Assembly (NCBI GenBank): GCA_020744425.1
Contig: JAGMUV010000004.1
Coordinates: 2,666,001-2,730,000, forward strand
Reading direction: 5' to 3'
Length of the DNA stretch: 64,000 nucleotides
Origin: Dactylonectria macrodidyma
Lineage: Eukaryota; Ascomycota; Sordariomycetes; Hypocreales; Nectriaceae
Shown here: in pieces, positions 22,536 to 35,100 of the stretch
Layout of the letters: each line of letters begins with the position of its first letter
Position numbering within the stretch: position 1 is the stretch's first letter
Notes under the pieces: model-generated
Seen by the model: only the letters and a program-made list of their open reading frames with translations
The model's database searches: none
Told to the model about the DNA's origin: nothing
Program-made: the position numbers and the translations under genes

Positions 22536-25314
22536 ATGGACGGCCCCGGGTCAACCTCCTCCTCTGCTTCTATCGCCACTTCCCACCGTCGCAAACTCGT
22601 CAAGAAGCCCCCCTCTCACCACTACGCCCGTTCGTCGTCCGGCTTCGATGGTGGTGGCGGCTACGACGCCGATTCCCTTGGAAGCAAACGCAGTTCCCAG
22701 AGTCTGAGACGGGCCCCCAGCGCTCCCCCAGCCCGCTCTAACCCCACGACCGCGTCGGGACAAACGCCCGTCAACACCTTTCGATCGAACGCCTCACCCA
22801 TCCTCCCACAGGGTGACTTTACCTCCAACAACTCATACGCACCCGGACATCGTCACAACCGTCTCTCCGATCCCCATCTACAGCCCTCCAGCAAGCCAAC
22901 CGCCCCCGCTAACGATTTCATCGGCGCCCCCTTCGATAGCGCTACCATCCTCAATCGGATTGAATCGACAAAGGTGCCGAGTCCTCAGCTCCCCGTCCAC
23001 CGCCATCAAAATCATCAACAATCCCCGCTCCTCAAAGCCGGGCCCGATTCCCAGTTCACAAGCCCCATCTTACGGCCTTCCAACAGCTTCACTGGAATGG
23101 ACTCGTCCCTATCCGAAAAGGGCCTTGGGCCACGGGCTCCCACCGATGGCTCCATAGGCAACACCAAGCGATATTCGGACGATGGCAAGGAGCCCAAGCC
23201 GGCTGTCTTGCGAAAGAAGTCAGGTTTCTCGGGCTTCATGAACAGTTTAGTCGGCTCTCCCAAGAAGCCAGTCATTTCCGCGCCCGAAAACCCCGTTCAT
23301 GTCACCCACGTCGGCTACGACAGTGCAACTGGCCAGTTCACTGTCAGTCTCTCCCGTTCTGCCTCTTGGCCCCCATCTCATTCAGGCTCGTTAACATTCT
23401 CATAGGGACTGCCCAAGGAATGGCAGCGGTTGATCAACGAAAGCGGCATCCCCGAGAAGGAAAGGCGAGAGAATCCCCAAACAATGGTTGATATTTTGCA
23501 GTTTTACAAGGAAACCACCGAGAGGCCCCAAGAGGACCAGAGCCTCGAAAAGTTTCACCATGCTGGCGCCCAATATGCGGCCAACTCTCCTGCATCTGCA
23601 GCATCCCCGGGCACGTACCCGTCAAATTATATGGGTATGTCACCAATCACTTGTCCACCTACCGAACCCAGGTTTCCAACTGTCAATCATGAAGGAAGTT
23701 TTGAGAATCCTCGAGCACCGCCGCCCGTTCCCCGAGGCCAAGTCTCTGGCAAAGACTTGATGCCCAGTCGACCGGCTCCGAAACCACCTATCAGCATGAA
23801 CAACCGACACCATCCCCAAGGTGCCTATACGGCCAAGGACTCTGGCATTGGCATGTCGCAGTCAGGTGACGAATCCTTCGGCTCCAAGGACAACAGTCCC
23901 ATGCTCCCCGAAGAACACCGCTCTCGATCGAACTCGCGCGTTCAGGTACCATCGCCATATACCCCGACGGCCCCCCAACAGAACCAGGTCACCCAAGCGC
24001 AGGCTGCCCTATATCAGCAGCAGCTCATGCAACAGCAGCAGGAACAGGCGTTGGCTCAGGCTCAGGCCGCCATGTCTGGTCAGGTGACTCGGGCTCCTAG
24101 CAAGAGAACGCCTCATCAACAGGTTCCCGCAAACGTTGGCCAACCTGGCCAGCCTCCTCACCCAGGTGCGGCGTATGGGGTTACACCTGCCAATGGGGTC
24201 GCGAATGCCCCCCGCCAGCAGCAGCCGGGGCCTGGGGCTATTCCAGGAGCAAGGCCACGACACCGCGCTCGGCAAAGTGCTGCGTTCGACGTCGTTGCCT
24301 CTCTTAAGCGTATTTGTTCTGAAGGCGATCCTCGTGACATTTATCGTGGATTCAACAAGATCGGTCAGGGCGCTTCTGGTGGCGTCTACACTGGTCATGA
24401 GCGAGGCACCAATCGTCTGGTAGCCATCAAGCAGATGAATCTTGAGCAGCAACCTAAGAAGGACCTGATCATCAACGAAATTCTGGTCATGAAAGATAGC
24501 TCACACCCGAACATTGTCAACTTCATTGACAGCTACCTGTGCGGTGGAGAGCTATGGGTCGTCATGGAGTTCATGGAAGGTGGCAGCCTTACGGATGTTG
24601 TCACCTTTAACATTATGTCTGAGGGCCAGATTGCCTCGGTATGCCGAGAGACTCTCAAGGGCCTGCAGCACCTTCATTCCAAGGGCGTCATCCACCGCGA
24701 CATCAAGTCCGATAACATTTTGCTGTCCATGGAGGGCAATATCAAGCTCAGTACGTCACCATTGAACGGTTGCAGAGCCGTTGAAAGTTGTGAACTAGAT
24801 TATGCTAACTGGAAATAGCTGATTTTGGCTTCTGTGCTACCATCAACGAAGCCCAAAACAAGCGAACGACCATGGTGGGAACACCATACTGGATGGCCCC
24901 TGAAGTAGTCACGAGAAAAGAGTATGGTCGTAAGGTTGACATCTGGTCTCTTGGCATCATGGCTATTGAAATGATTGAGGGCGAACCACCATACCTAACC
25001 GAGTCTCCCCTTCGCGCCTTGTGGCTCATTGCGACCAACGGGACTCCTCATATCAAGAACGAGCAAGATCTCTCGCCGCTCTTCAAGGACTTCCTGTACT
25101 TTGCACTCAAGGTTGATCCTGAGAAGCGAGCCAGTGCCCATGATCTGCTTCGAGTACGCTTTCCCATCCACCCCTCCCCGCATGTCGACACATTATACTA
25201 ACCTTCACATAGCATGAGTTTATGAAACAGTGCGTTGATCTAGTACAGCTGTCACCATTGGTCCGAGCCGCTCGAGAGCAAAGAGCGCAAGAGAAGGCCC
25301 GCAAGGGACAATAG
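22536..25314 (+). CDS. STE20: p21-activated protein kinase Ste20
   Basis: Four exons, 22536-23342, 23406-24750, 24819-25153 and 25213-25314, encode about 862 aa. The order is: a Ser/Pro-rich N-terminus; a CRIB/p21-binding motif [14 protein letters not shown] followed by a stretch split by intron 1 ([13 protein letters not shown]); a Gln/Ala-rich linker ([17 protein letters not shown]); and a C-terminal Ser/Thr kinase domain. Kinase landmarks are the GQGASGGVY loop, Lys611 in VAIK, catalytic Asp701 in [11 protein letters not shown] at 719-721 (rebuilt across intron 2), GTPYWMAPE and a C-terminal HEFMKQ motif. It acts downstream of Cdc42 in MAP-kinase signalling, polarity and morphogenesis. No PH domain is visible before the CRIB motif, which points to Ste20 rather than Cla4. 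An upstream out-of-frame ATG at 22052 would matter only if transcription starts before it. Confidence 0.93.
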
Positions 25315-26080
25315 GCTAGTCCATGCGGCATTCGACATCGCCGAGCGGCTCCCCTGGGAGGGATGGCGGTCGGCTATTGGAGTCGTTAAATCGATGAGCC
25401 CACCTTCCCTCCTAACAGAATCGCCAAGGGTTCACTCACCTTGGGCAACTTGGATATGACGACACGGGCGACAGCGCGGTTGAACTGCAATCCTAGCCAA
25501 TCATACTCGCGTCCCCGGCGGATTTCGTATCTCGATTCTCAATCATATAATGACTATTTTTCGACAACGTTTGTTTCGACTACCTTATCATAGCAGGCCT
25601 TGCATCTGAAAGCTGGAGTTGGCATTGGTGCCGCGTCACGGGACTCGGGCTTGCGCAGGGAGACGCAGAAGAACGAGCACAAAAGGTGCCAGCAGGCGAC
25701 GCGGATACGACGCCTAAAAGCACATAGAAATGACACGCTGGATATACCCCCTGCATACGAACAAGTTACTTCCGCCGAGTTTACCTCGAGATGGGTCTAT
25801 TACGTTGCTAGACCAGTCTCTCCTCACCAACTCCAATCATAAAAATTTGTTATGTTACTCTCCTTTACGATAATCACATTGTCCCTACGGCCAGGCATGC
25901 TTCTCACGACATCTCACGGCATGAAGGCATGCTTGAAGATTTTGATCAAATTGAATCTGCCATGTGTCCCTGCTATGTGTCCCAGCCGTCCATCCCAGCC
26001 ACAAGCACCTGCGCAAAAAGAGAGAAGAAAAGAGAAAGCCATCCACATAAAACGCCCCGAGAATGCTGCGTCATTCCAAC
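25315..26080. other. Convergent spacer between STE20 and small orphan gene
   Basis: This contains the STE20 3' UTR and the 3' flank of the gene on the opposite strand. No gene or repeat was recognised. Confidence 0.5.
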
Positions 26081-26431
26081 TCAGTTGATGCGGGCTGTGT
26101 TGCTATGGAATAGAGCGTTGCCCTGCTCCCAATTTTGGTAGATGGTGCTCATCTGCCTGCGCAGCCTCGAGCCCTTGCCCTGAGCGGCTTCCATACCCGT
26201 TGCGACACTGGTCTTGACTTGGCCGAGCATGGCGACGGTGCCAAGGGCTGCCGGCCGCGGGTTGTGCTTGATCTTGTCGGTGCTCGAGTGGAAGTACAAA
26301 GACTGGCAGACCGACTTGCGGACCGACGCGGCGGCGTTTTGGGTCGTGGCAGAGGCTTTAAGGAGCGCGGGCCGGAGGCGATTGCGCAGCTTGCGAGCAA
26401 CGCGAAGGGGAAGAGAGCATATAAGTTGCAT
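26081..26431 (-). CDS. Small basic hypothetical protein, possibly mitochondrial
   Basis: A single open frame of 116 aa on the complementary strand, not recognised as a known family. It is supported by strong C/G third positions through its central part, unlike the surrounding spacer. The first ~50 residues (MQLICSLPLRVARKLRNRLR then Ala/Ser/Lys) contain many Arg/Lys and no acidic residue, which is the composition of a mitochondrial presequence. The C-terminal half (GSRLRRQMSTIYQNWEQGN) is more hydrophilic and looks constrained. A frame on the opposite strand (26135-26560) covers the same DNA but has Gly/Arg-rich composition typical of a shadow. The gene is convergent with STE20. There may be additional exons that I cannot see. 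Confidence 0.55.
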   Translation of the reverse strand: MQLICSLPLRVARKLRNRLRPALLKASATTQNAAASVRKSVCQSLYFHSSTDKIKHNPRPAALGTVAMLGQVKTSVATGMEAAQGKGSRLRRQMSTIYQNWEQGNALFHSNTARIN

Positions 26432-28102
26432 TGTGAGGTGTTGGGGAGGTGTGTGAGGTCGAGGATCTTTCCGTGTCGGTGTGTAGTGGCAGCGCGAGCT
26501 ATCGAATTGACGGTGCGGTTGGTGATGGTTGAATATTCAGGTGGTGAAGGAGGCTTCTGAGGGTAAACAGCTTTGGGCTTGTCGTCACTCTCCCGGATAC
26601 TAGGTGCCTTGCTACAAAATTCGGGAAAAAGCGTCTCATGATCCTAGAGGGGGGGACGGCCTGGTTTTCATACTCTTACTCTCCCATGCCTATCCCCCGC
26701 CACCGCGACTACCTCGACGTCGACATTGACGAGCCCCATCGGCACGCTCCGTCGGCTTAATTACCTACGGCCTAACTACTGCAAGAGGAAGTACGATTCC
26801 CCCCTGTCTCGTGTAACGTGGAGAGCAATGGTTCGCTGAAGGGGTCGATTCGGGAGGGGACCAAAGCAAGGCAGGCAAAGGCAAGGCACGTCAGTCGTGC
26901 GTCGCATGGAAGCGAGAAAGAGGGCCGAGAGCTTTTGGTGCGTCGAGTCGTCGGCTGTGATTGGGACCGCGGGAATGCGGGAAGGCGGCATGCGGGACCT
27001 GGACGAAGAGGCGGTGTCTCAGACGAGGGTCCGGCCGGCGGTCGCTGAAGGCCCGGGGGAGGGGGCTAGAGGGAAAGCCATGCCATGGGCCCGTGGCTGC
27101 GAGAATCGCGTGGTGTTTTTGGTTCAGAATGGCAGTTGGATGCGAAGGATTCGAGTGCATGCCGGGTCCGTCTCTCTCTGTGCGCTGGTCTCACTGCTGT
27201 CCTCCCCTCTTCTCGTCTGGCATTGAGTAGCTACGTCTAAACAGCATCCAGCTATCCATCCATTCATCCTGTTCTGCTTCAGATTTTCACCAGTTGTTCT
27301 ACACATCGGCCGATGTTGGGCCCACCTTGTGCTGCGGGCTGGTGGCGGGTATTGGCACTTGGCGACGAAGCGGTGAGACGCGACGGCCGGGCGGTGGGCG
27401 GCTCTTTCATTAAGCGTGACAATTTGCGTAGGAGGGAGGGGGAGGGGGGAAGCTGGAACCCACGATGCGATTGCCCTTTTCATGAGCCCGGCGGCTTGCC
27501 TATTGGTTGCGGGCGCATGGACCAGCCCGCGCCCGGGAATTATTTTAGACGACGTGCATGATGAGGGGATCGTGAAGCTATGAGACCCGTTGACAACCGT
27601 GTAAGACGCCGCGCATCACTTCACAATGTGAATCGCAACATTGCATAGGGTCCGGACAAAATCTTTTGATAAGATTTCAATACCCAATCACGGAGAGCAG
27701 GACAAGTAGACTGTGATGTGAATGCCAAATAATGGCCATTATACCGCTATGCTTCTGCTCTACTCAGTCTTAACGACTCTTAGTTCGCAGCTGCCACCAG
27801 AACATCCAGTGCAGTCTCTCTGTCTCTCTCTATCAAACCATCCCAGGTTCTCTATAATATCCCTCCTATGCTTCCCATTTTGTCGAAGATAGAACAACTA
27901 TGCTTCGAATACCCTTAAACTCCAAACAAGCTCGCAGAAAGAAATCAAGAAGTCCGCCCTTCCGTGGCTCGGACTGTGTGTGCACAACCCCCCAATTTAT
28001 TTGATTTGTCTTTTGACGAGTATGTGTCAAAATTGACTATCCATCCAAACAAAATCCAGAATCTTGTGAGCTCGGTTTTATCCAAGCTATAAAATTATTT
28101 GC
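26432..28102. other. Spacer upstream of small orphan and downstream of SDR gene
   Basis: This spans the likely promoter of the small orphan gene (left) and the long 3' flank of the dehydrogenase gene (right, A/T-richer after about 27600). Short open frames of 70-120 codons on both strands at 26776-27561 overlap each other and show no features of a protein. No gene is supported. Confidence 0.45.
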
Positions 28103-29188
28103 TTAGTAGCAGGTGTAGCCACCATCAATGATGCAGTTGGAGCCCGTCATGAACTTGGAGGAGTCAGAAGCGAGGAAGACGCAAAGGCCGTTGAGCTCGT
28201 CGACGTTGCCCAGGCGGTTCTGAGGGGTCAGGGACTTCCAGATCTTCTTCTGGGCATCGAGGGCGGGGACACGGTTGAGGGCAGTGTCCATGTAGCCGGG
28301 GGAGATGCAGTTGACACGGATCTCGTACTTGGCCCACTCAGCAGCGAGAGACTTGCCGAGCTGGATGACACCAGCCTTTGAGGCGTTGTAGCAGCTCTGC
28401 TCCTGAGGGTAGTTGACAACGGAGCCAGACATGGATGCAACCAAGACGATGGAGCCAGGCTTGCCAGCAGCCATCATAGCGCGGCCGACAGCCTGTGACA
28501 TCAGGAAGGAGCCATTGAGGTTGATATCGATGAGACGACGGAACATGGCAGGGTCATAAGTCTCAGCTTTGATGTTCGAATCGGCAATACCGGCCGAGTT
28601 GACCAGGACATCGGGGGCACCGAAGCGCTCGACAACGCTGTCGACGGCAGCATTGATGGCAGCACCATCACGGACATCAACCTTGAAGAAGGAAACGGGA
28701 AGGCCGGTCTTATCGTGAAGCTCGGCAGCGGACTCGTCGCCAAGCTCCTGGTTGGCATCGAAGATGATGATGGCTTTGGCACCAGCCTCGGCACAGGCGC
28801 GAGCCATGTAGTTACCGAGACCACGAGCACCACCAGTGACGATGATAGTCTTGCCGTAGACACTCATGTTCTTCATGGTCTGGGGCATAGCATCGTAGAC
28901 CTTGCGAGACAAGGGAACGACAGCATCGTTCTCAGGAGGGGGAACAGGGGTGTCGTGGGGAACCTGAGCAGCAGCATCAGGAACGTGAACGGTGTGCTTG
29001 TCGCCGTGGCCGGAACCGTAGATGGTGACGGGAACCTCCTTCTCACGGACAACGCTCTTCTTGTTGGCAGTGTCAGAAACACGGCTGACGCGAGTAGCCG
29101 AGAAGAAGCGAGCCGAAGAAGCAACAGGGCGAATCACAGGAGCAGCAGCTCGAGAGAGACGGAGGACGTTGCGGGTGGCGGCAGACAT
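28103..29188 (-). CDS. Short-chain dehydrogenase with mitochondrial-type leader (mannitol/sorbose dehydrogenase-like)
   Basis: An uninterrupted 361-aa frame on the complementary strand. Residues ~110-361 form a classical SDR: TGGARGLG (118-125) for cofactor binding, NSAG (197-200), Ser252, Tyr267 and Lys271 as the catalytic YNASK motif, and the C-terminal GSNCIIDGGYTCY end. The overall pattern matches the fungal mannitol dehydrogenase / sorbose or xylulose reductase group. Asp144 at the end of the second beta-strand (IIFDAN) suggests a preference for NAD(H) over NADP(H), which is an inference from SDR cofactor rules. Unusually, ~110 residues precede the fold: an Arg/Ala/Ser-rich start (MSAATRNVLRLSRAAAPVIR, RFFSATRVSR) typical of a mitochondrial presequence, then a His/Pro-rich linker. 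Typical relatives are ~260-290 aa and cytosolic. The substrate is not determinable from sequence. Codon use is strongly biased, suggesting high expression. Confidence 0.85.
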   Translation of the reverse strand: MSAATRNVLRLSRAAAPVIRPVASSARFFSATRVSRVSDTANKKSVVREKEVPVTIYGSGHGDKHTVHVPDAAAQVPHDTPVPPPENDAVVPLSRKVYDAMPQTMKNMSVYGKTIIVTGGARGLGNYMARACAEAGAKAIIIFDANQELGDESAAELHDKTGLPVSFFKVDVRDGAAINAAVDSVVERFGAPDVLVNSAGIADSNIKAETYDPAMFRRLIDINLNGSFLMSQAVGRAMMAAGKPGSIVLVASMSGSVVNYPQEQSCYNASKAGVIQLGKSLAAEWAKYEIRVNCISPGYMDTALNRVPALDAQKKIWKSLTPQNRLGNVDELNGLCVFLASDSSKFMTGSNCIIDGGYTCY

Positions 29189-32100
29189 TCTGTATGTGGG
29201 ACTTGGTGCAACGATAGATGGAAGAAGAAGGTTGAAGGAGGACGGAAGGACTGTTGGTGGGAGTCGGTGGATTTAATTAAGTGAAGGAGTAAAGAAAGTC
29301 GAGAGAGCAGAGCTTCAATCGACCTGAGGAGGTGTTGATATAGGTATGCGTCGGCGGGCTAGAGATAGATAGTGGTGGGGCACAAGGTGAAGGGTCAGGC
29401 CAAAAAAATTCTTGGGTCGGGGGCGAACTTTTTGGGGGAGAGAGGGTCAAGTGGCCGCTACTGCAGGTCTAGCGTGGCGGGATGTCCGTAAGGCGAAACT
29501 TCACAACCAGCTCAGCTGGGAATGATCTGGATTTGTGGTTTGTGGTTTGTGGTTGTGGTAGGGGGGCGGGCCTGGATTCGGTGGGTCGGGAGTTGTCGCT
29601 ATGAGTGTCGATCGCGCTACCGATTTGTCTTTGGGCTGCGAAATTGGTGGTGAGAATGTAGATATGTAATCTGATTGTCTCCGGGGAGGGAAGCTTCGTG
29701 GGGTATGACGGTGACTAGGACGGTGTCTGGATAGGTAGACACTAGGTGACGGCAGGTGGACCAGTACTGTTCTCGGGGATCTTCACTAGCGACTCCAGAG
29801 CGACAAATTAGGGCCAGGGGGGAGGTTGTGTCGACGTGATGCGGAGATCTGATTGATGCAATTGGGATGCAGCAGTTGCAGATGAGAGGGTTGATTGAGA
29901 CTGGTCAAGATTGGATGAGGGACGTGGCTGGGTGTCTGCAAACAGGGTTCAGGTCAGTCAAACAGGTCCCATTGACTTCTTCGTTGTAAGAGGGCGAGAT
30001 GGCCTCTTCCTTTGGGCCGCTCCTCGCAAACAAGGCGCACCGGGAGGGGAAATTGAGCGGGACATACCACTTTGTTGTGAGGGGGACTCGAGAGTGCAGG
30101 AATGTAGGCGGAAGATGATGTGTGATGTGCGGGTGAGGAATCAAAAAGGTGATGTTGTGACCGCCAGCTCGGGGAGCATTTATATGCTGAGAAGGTGGAG
30201 CAAAACGCTGACCGTTTTACACCGACGGTCTGCCCCCCTGGCATCAACGGTGAGCGCAGTGATGTGATTCACTTCTCCCCCTACAGTGATTAACTGCAGC
30301 TCAGACTGCATACCTAGAAAATTACGTGCGGGAATCACACCTCCTAGTCGGGCCCGATGTCGCATGGGCCAGGGTTCCATCCACCAGAATGCGACTGGAT
30401 GGAGACGGCGTCTGGTCACAAGATCCAGCACCAGGGGCACCAGGGGGTGGAAGAAGGAACGAAATTCTGTTTGTCAGACAGACCAGAGATGCCTTGCTTG
30501 GGCGATGTGGGGGGGCGAGCGTCCAAGAGCAAAGTGCATGCGTTTCGGTGATAAGACTCCTGCGAGAAGCGTTAAGAAAAGCCAAGGTGCTTCCGACAGG
30601 TGTTGTGATGGCGGTTGATGGTGGTGGAGGTGGAGATGGTGGATGCCATCGAGAAAGTCATGGTGTTGTTTCCCCGTTCCCTAACCATCCACTCCAGTCT
30701 ACCGACTATCTACACGCTTGCGTGATAACTGAGTGGGTTGGGACTTGACGCTGTGCGGGGAACATGTTGTTCAGGGGGCTGAAGGTCGGTCTAAGGATTC
30801 GAGGGTCTGAGAGTAATTAATTCGAGTCTACTAAGGTGAGGAGGCATTGGTATGAGGGGCAGACGTTGTTGGGTTGTCGACTCCATTAGCATTGGCTTCT
30901 CCCTACCTAATGTCTCCGATCACGATTGTCGTGCCAATGGTGGAGGTCACAATGTAAGAGTTTTCTTCTCTGCTCAGGCACACACACACAAACTGCATCC
31001 CACGCATGTCCGCCCGGCCCGGGTCGGGTCTGTTTAGACAGGATAGGAAGGGGGCAACGAAGGTGTGGTGAAGATGGCCTTCCGGGTTGGTCACTCCTGC
31101 CGACACTCCCAGTCCTGCATATGCGGCTCCTCGCTCCTGCCCAGCTCCCCCAACCCTTCCGTCCTGAGGTATTCTGTTTTCCAGGGAACGTCTCACCACT
31201 CCTCATGTGCCTCAGATACCTAGCACTAAAACATCCGCTGGCGAGCATTGCTCCGATCAAGGCGGAAACACAGGACCAGCCTCAATGCCAATGCGAGTGC
31301 TAACCAGTTGCGCATCACAGGAACAACAAAGCCACCAGCCCATCAGCAGAGTAACTAAACTCGATTGGACTGCCAGACACGAACAAAATGACACCCCTTC
31401 CAGCCGCTCTGCCCCTTGCCTTGTGGCCGTCCAGATGACCTTGTGCCACGACGCACGGCGCCCTCCGCCCCGTCTGCTTGCTGTTTCTCCTAGGACTTCT
31501 AGACTCTAGTCTCCAGATTCTGGCACTCCTCAGACCCTCAGGCCCAGGGACGATCAGTCCGCGGCAGCGTCCATTCCGTGGGGAGCTCTGGCGGGGCATG
31601 GCCCGGGCTCTAGGCTCTAGGGCACCCGCGGACGCCATCGCATCGCCTACGACCCACTAACTCTTAGAAGCTCATGGGGGGAACAACAGGGGTAGCTCTT
31701 TCGGTAGCTGCCACTGTCTCCACTGCATCCACTTGCGGCGCCCTCGCGCCCTCTTGCCCACACACGGCCAGCCAAACCTTGCTTCGACCGACGAGGATTG
31801 TTCAAGGAATTCACTGCGTGGCAAATGGAAGCAGATCCCCTGGACCTGCCGGGTTCTCTCCCCCATCTAATTTTGGAGTGCCGTGTCTCTTCATGTTTTC
31901 GGTATGCAGCTGACCGGCCTCCCGGCAGCGATGCACCAACCACACCTAAATCCAGCAAGATGGACGTGACGACCGACAGTTGCGCCTACGGATGGCCGCC
32001 ACCGCACCACACCACCCTGTTGTCAGAACACACGCCAACCGCAACAAGAGACGTCTGTATCAGAATTCTCAACTGAATGGTGTTCTCCGTCTCTCATGAT

Positions 32101-35100
32101 GGGTGACATCCGTTGCGGCTTGCAGTAGCCGAGGGGTGGGATGCCACCACGGGGCCAGCGTTTGGCGTTGGCCCCCATCCTGCTCCATCCTCCCCAGGCA
32201 GCCGAATTTCCTTACGGAGTACTGAGCACAGTAGTCGAGACAAAGTACCCTCCATCCCACTCACCTCACCGCCCATCTATACTCCGTGCTCCGAGTCAGA
32301 TGGCACCGGCCCAATTCAAAGTTGGTTCGGGGCCGGGTACAATAGTTTCAAGCCAGGGGTCCCTGAGATGAGCGACAGCATGATAATTTGCATATCCCAG
32401 GTCTCCAGGGCAGCTCCAAGCCGCCAAGTGCCAGTGACCTGGGGTGGGCGGGGACTTGGATTCTGTGGCGTGGGGTGCCCATGTCCCACGCACATCGACT
32501 AGTCCACGCCTCACCGAGATGGCACAACTCATTTCACTCAGGCAGGCTATCATGTGGACATGCTGTCTTTTTTGGCATCCTTCGCCATGCCAACATCCAA
32601 CGAAGGCGTACGCTATCAACACGAGGGATCTACGCATTTAGGGATATATTATCGTCCAGCCGCCTGACTCAGCCTGCGCTGTCACTTTCTTGGTGTTGCC
32701 ATTGGCCCCCATCTCGTTGCTAACACGGCAGACTAGTCTCACCAATTGACGATGGCGGAAAGCAAGCATTGTGATTGAACAACGTGGCTGGGTTTTGTCA
32801 TCCCTAGTCTACCATCGTTTGGGCGTAAATAAATAATACTTGGAGCCTCTGATGTCAATTCATCGCACAACGAAACAGCGTTGGTTACATTCCGCCAGAA
32901 CAGCATGACGCTAAACCTCAGATTGCCAAGACAACCTTAACGCCTGCCCGAGATTGGCCCACTTGCACGGAGCTGGCTTCTATGTCCCCCACCTTCAAGT
33001 TTTTCTTCCTTCCCCTTGTCGTCTCTTTACTTGACTAGCTAACTTTGGCTTGCGTGGCAGAGGAGAAGCCTACTCTTCAAACAAAGGAGAGATAGAAAAC
33101 GGTGACCAAAACGGTCGGTTGAAAACTCAGTGGGGTTTGTTGAGCGGTGACCTCGCTGCGAGACCGGCAAGCCAAAGGGTTAGGGCTGTAAGTCATGTCA
33201 GGATGGAATGTGTTGACCACAATACTGATGTCATTCGTATTCGAGTCGTGAGGTGGCAGTTCTCGATGATGACGACTACCAATGAGTGATGCCGCCACAT
33301 CATCTTTGTCAATTCACCCTCACCGAGCCTTCCGAGACGAGCTGAGGAGAAACAAGCGGCAGTGTCCGGGCACAGCTTCCGCGGCAGGCTCTGAGCGGTG
33401 TAGGTGTCGTACCAGAGTTTGGTTTGACCTATCTTACTCGAATATCCTCCAAACAATCAATATCGCAAGTCTGGCCGGGCTTGGCAGCCCTAGACCATCA
33501 GATGATGTTACTCCCTGCACCAAACGGAATGCTGCAGGGCGTCTGCGTCGCCATATGCACGCCCGCATAGTAGACAAGCCTCTTTTGACCCTGGCTGACG
33601 CTGTATGCATTTCGCACATTGCAGGCTCGGGCAAATTCCATTCTCGAAAGAAATTGATATGGAGACAACGCGGTAGAGCAAGTCCGTCATCAGTGATTAA
33701 TCGCCCCCATACAAGTTCTTAACCCGAGGTTTTTTTTTCTTTTTCTAAATGTTCTAACAAGTGTAGGCAGTGGTATTCTTCCACAGGACCCAGGCAGTTT
33801 GAGGGTCCCTCGGAGGGGCGCAAAACCCCGCTGTCATCAAGATACTGCGTTTAGTGTCAGTCCCTACGTGCGTTATTTTGATGGTCCATGCTTTGGCGAT
33901 GATACTCTTGAAGCATAAACAGCCAGGTCCTGGGAAGGCCTGGCAGGTAGAACCAAGATGAAGGTGGACAGGGGTTGAGCCGAGGCGCCTGATGCACCCG
34001 ATCTGCATATGCCGGCCTGCAACAACAGATGGAGGATGGGACGATGGAGGAGTGCACAGTGGGTAGTATTCCTGCAGATGGTCCAGGTCCAGCTAAAAGG
34101 CCTCAGCCACGAGGTTGAGCGACGGCGTGGGTGTGGTAGACTGATGGACTGGTGGACAGTGTGCTGCCCTGGTGCTGCCTTGGTGCTGCCCTGATAGTCC
34201 TGATGTAGCCCTAGGGTGGCCTTGGTGGTGGGGAGCCACGGTCTTCCCTGTCTTGGTTCCAGAATGTCTGCAGAAGCCGACACCATCGCAACCATCGTGG
34301 TCGAGGCGCCGTCGCAGCCGCATGCATCTCGAATGTGCGAGGGAAGTGCCGTGCCTATCCGCCCGTGCACGGGCCCAAACAGACAAGAAGTCTGGGGTAT
34401 AAGTGGAATCTCGCCGCGATGTGCCATGTTCCATCGACATGCTCCGATCATCCCATGCTACCACGAGAAAGAGCCGCCGAAGGTCGATAAGCCACATCCA
34501 TTCTGAGCGCGCCGCGCGTGACGGCGGTCGCCGTTCGGGCGAGCGCACTGCTATCCCGGGGGACGGGCGTCTGGCGACCGGGGCCCTGGAGACTGGAGAC
34601 CGGCCCGGCGCCGTGCAGGCGTGCTGTGCAGCTGGCGCCAAGCGCAGATGCAGTCCGGCCCGGTGAGTCGGCGACGAAGCTCATGTGGGTATCGAGATAT
34701 GTACTGGAAGGCGGATGGCGGATGTCAGATGTCAGATCGTCCCAGGTCGGTGGGACGTCGTCGGGGGGCCCGTTTGCAAAGAGAAATGTCAAGATACCCA
34801 TTCGCCAATGTACAACTATCTGTCCCGCAAGGCACGTCCAAAATGCGATACGACGATGCCAATCTCTGTCTAGCCCGTCGACCCGTTCTTCTCGCCCTCA
34901 ATCAACACCTACCAGCCAGCCCCCGTTCCAAACGCCGGCGGGAAGGGTATTATTACAAGCCAATCCCAGATATACGCAAGTGAGCAACGAAAAGCCACGC
35001 TCATGCCCCCTCCTTGGTCTTCCTCTCGTCCGCAAGCAACGATCTGATCCGATCGTCCTCGTGGAAACCCCTCATCAGTTCGATTCTGCTCCTCATCTGA

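Noticed and set aside
22052..22741. 230-codon frame overlapping the start of STE20
   Set aside because: It reads the pyrimidine-rich leader and runs out of frame into STE20. It is more likely a leader artefact than a separate gene or regulatory upstream frame.
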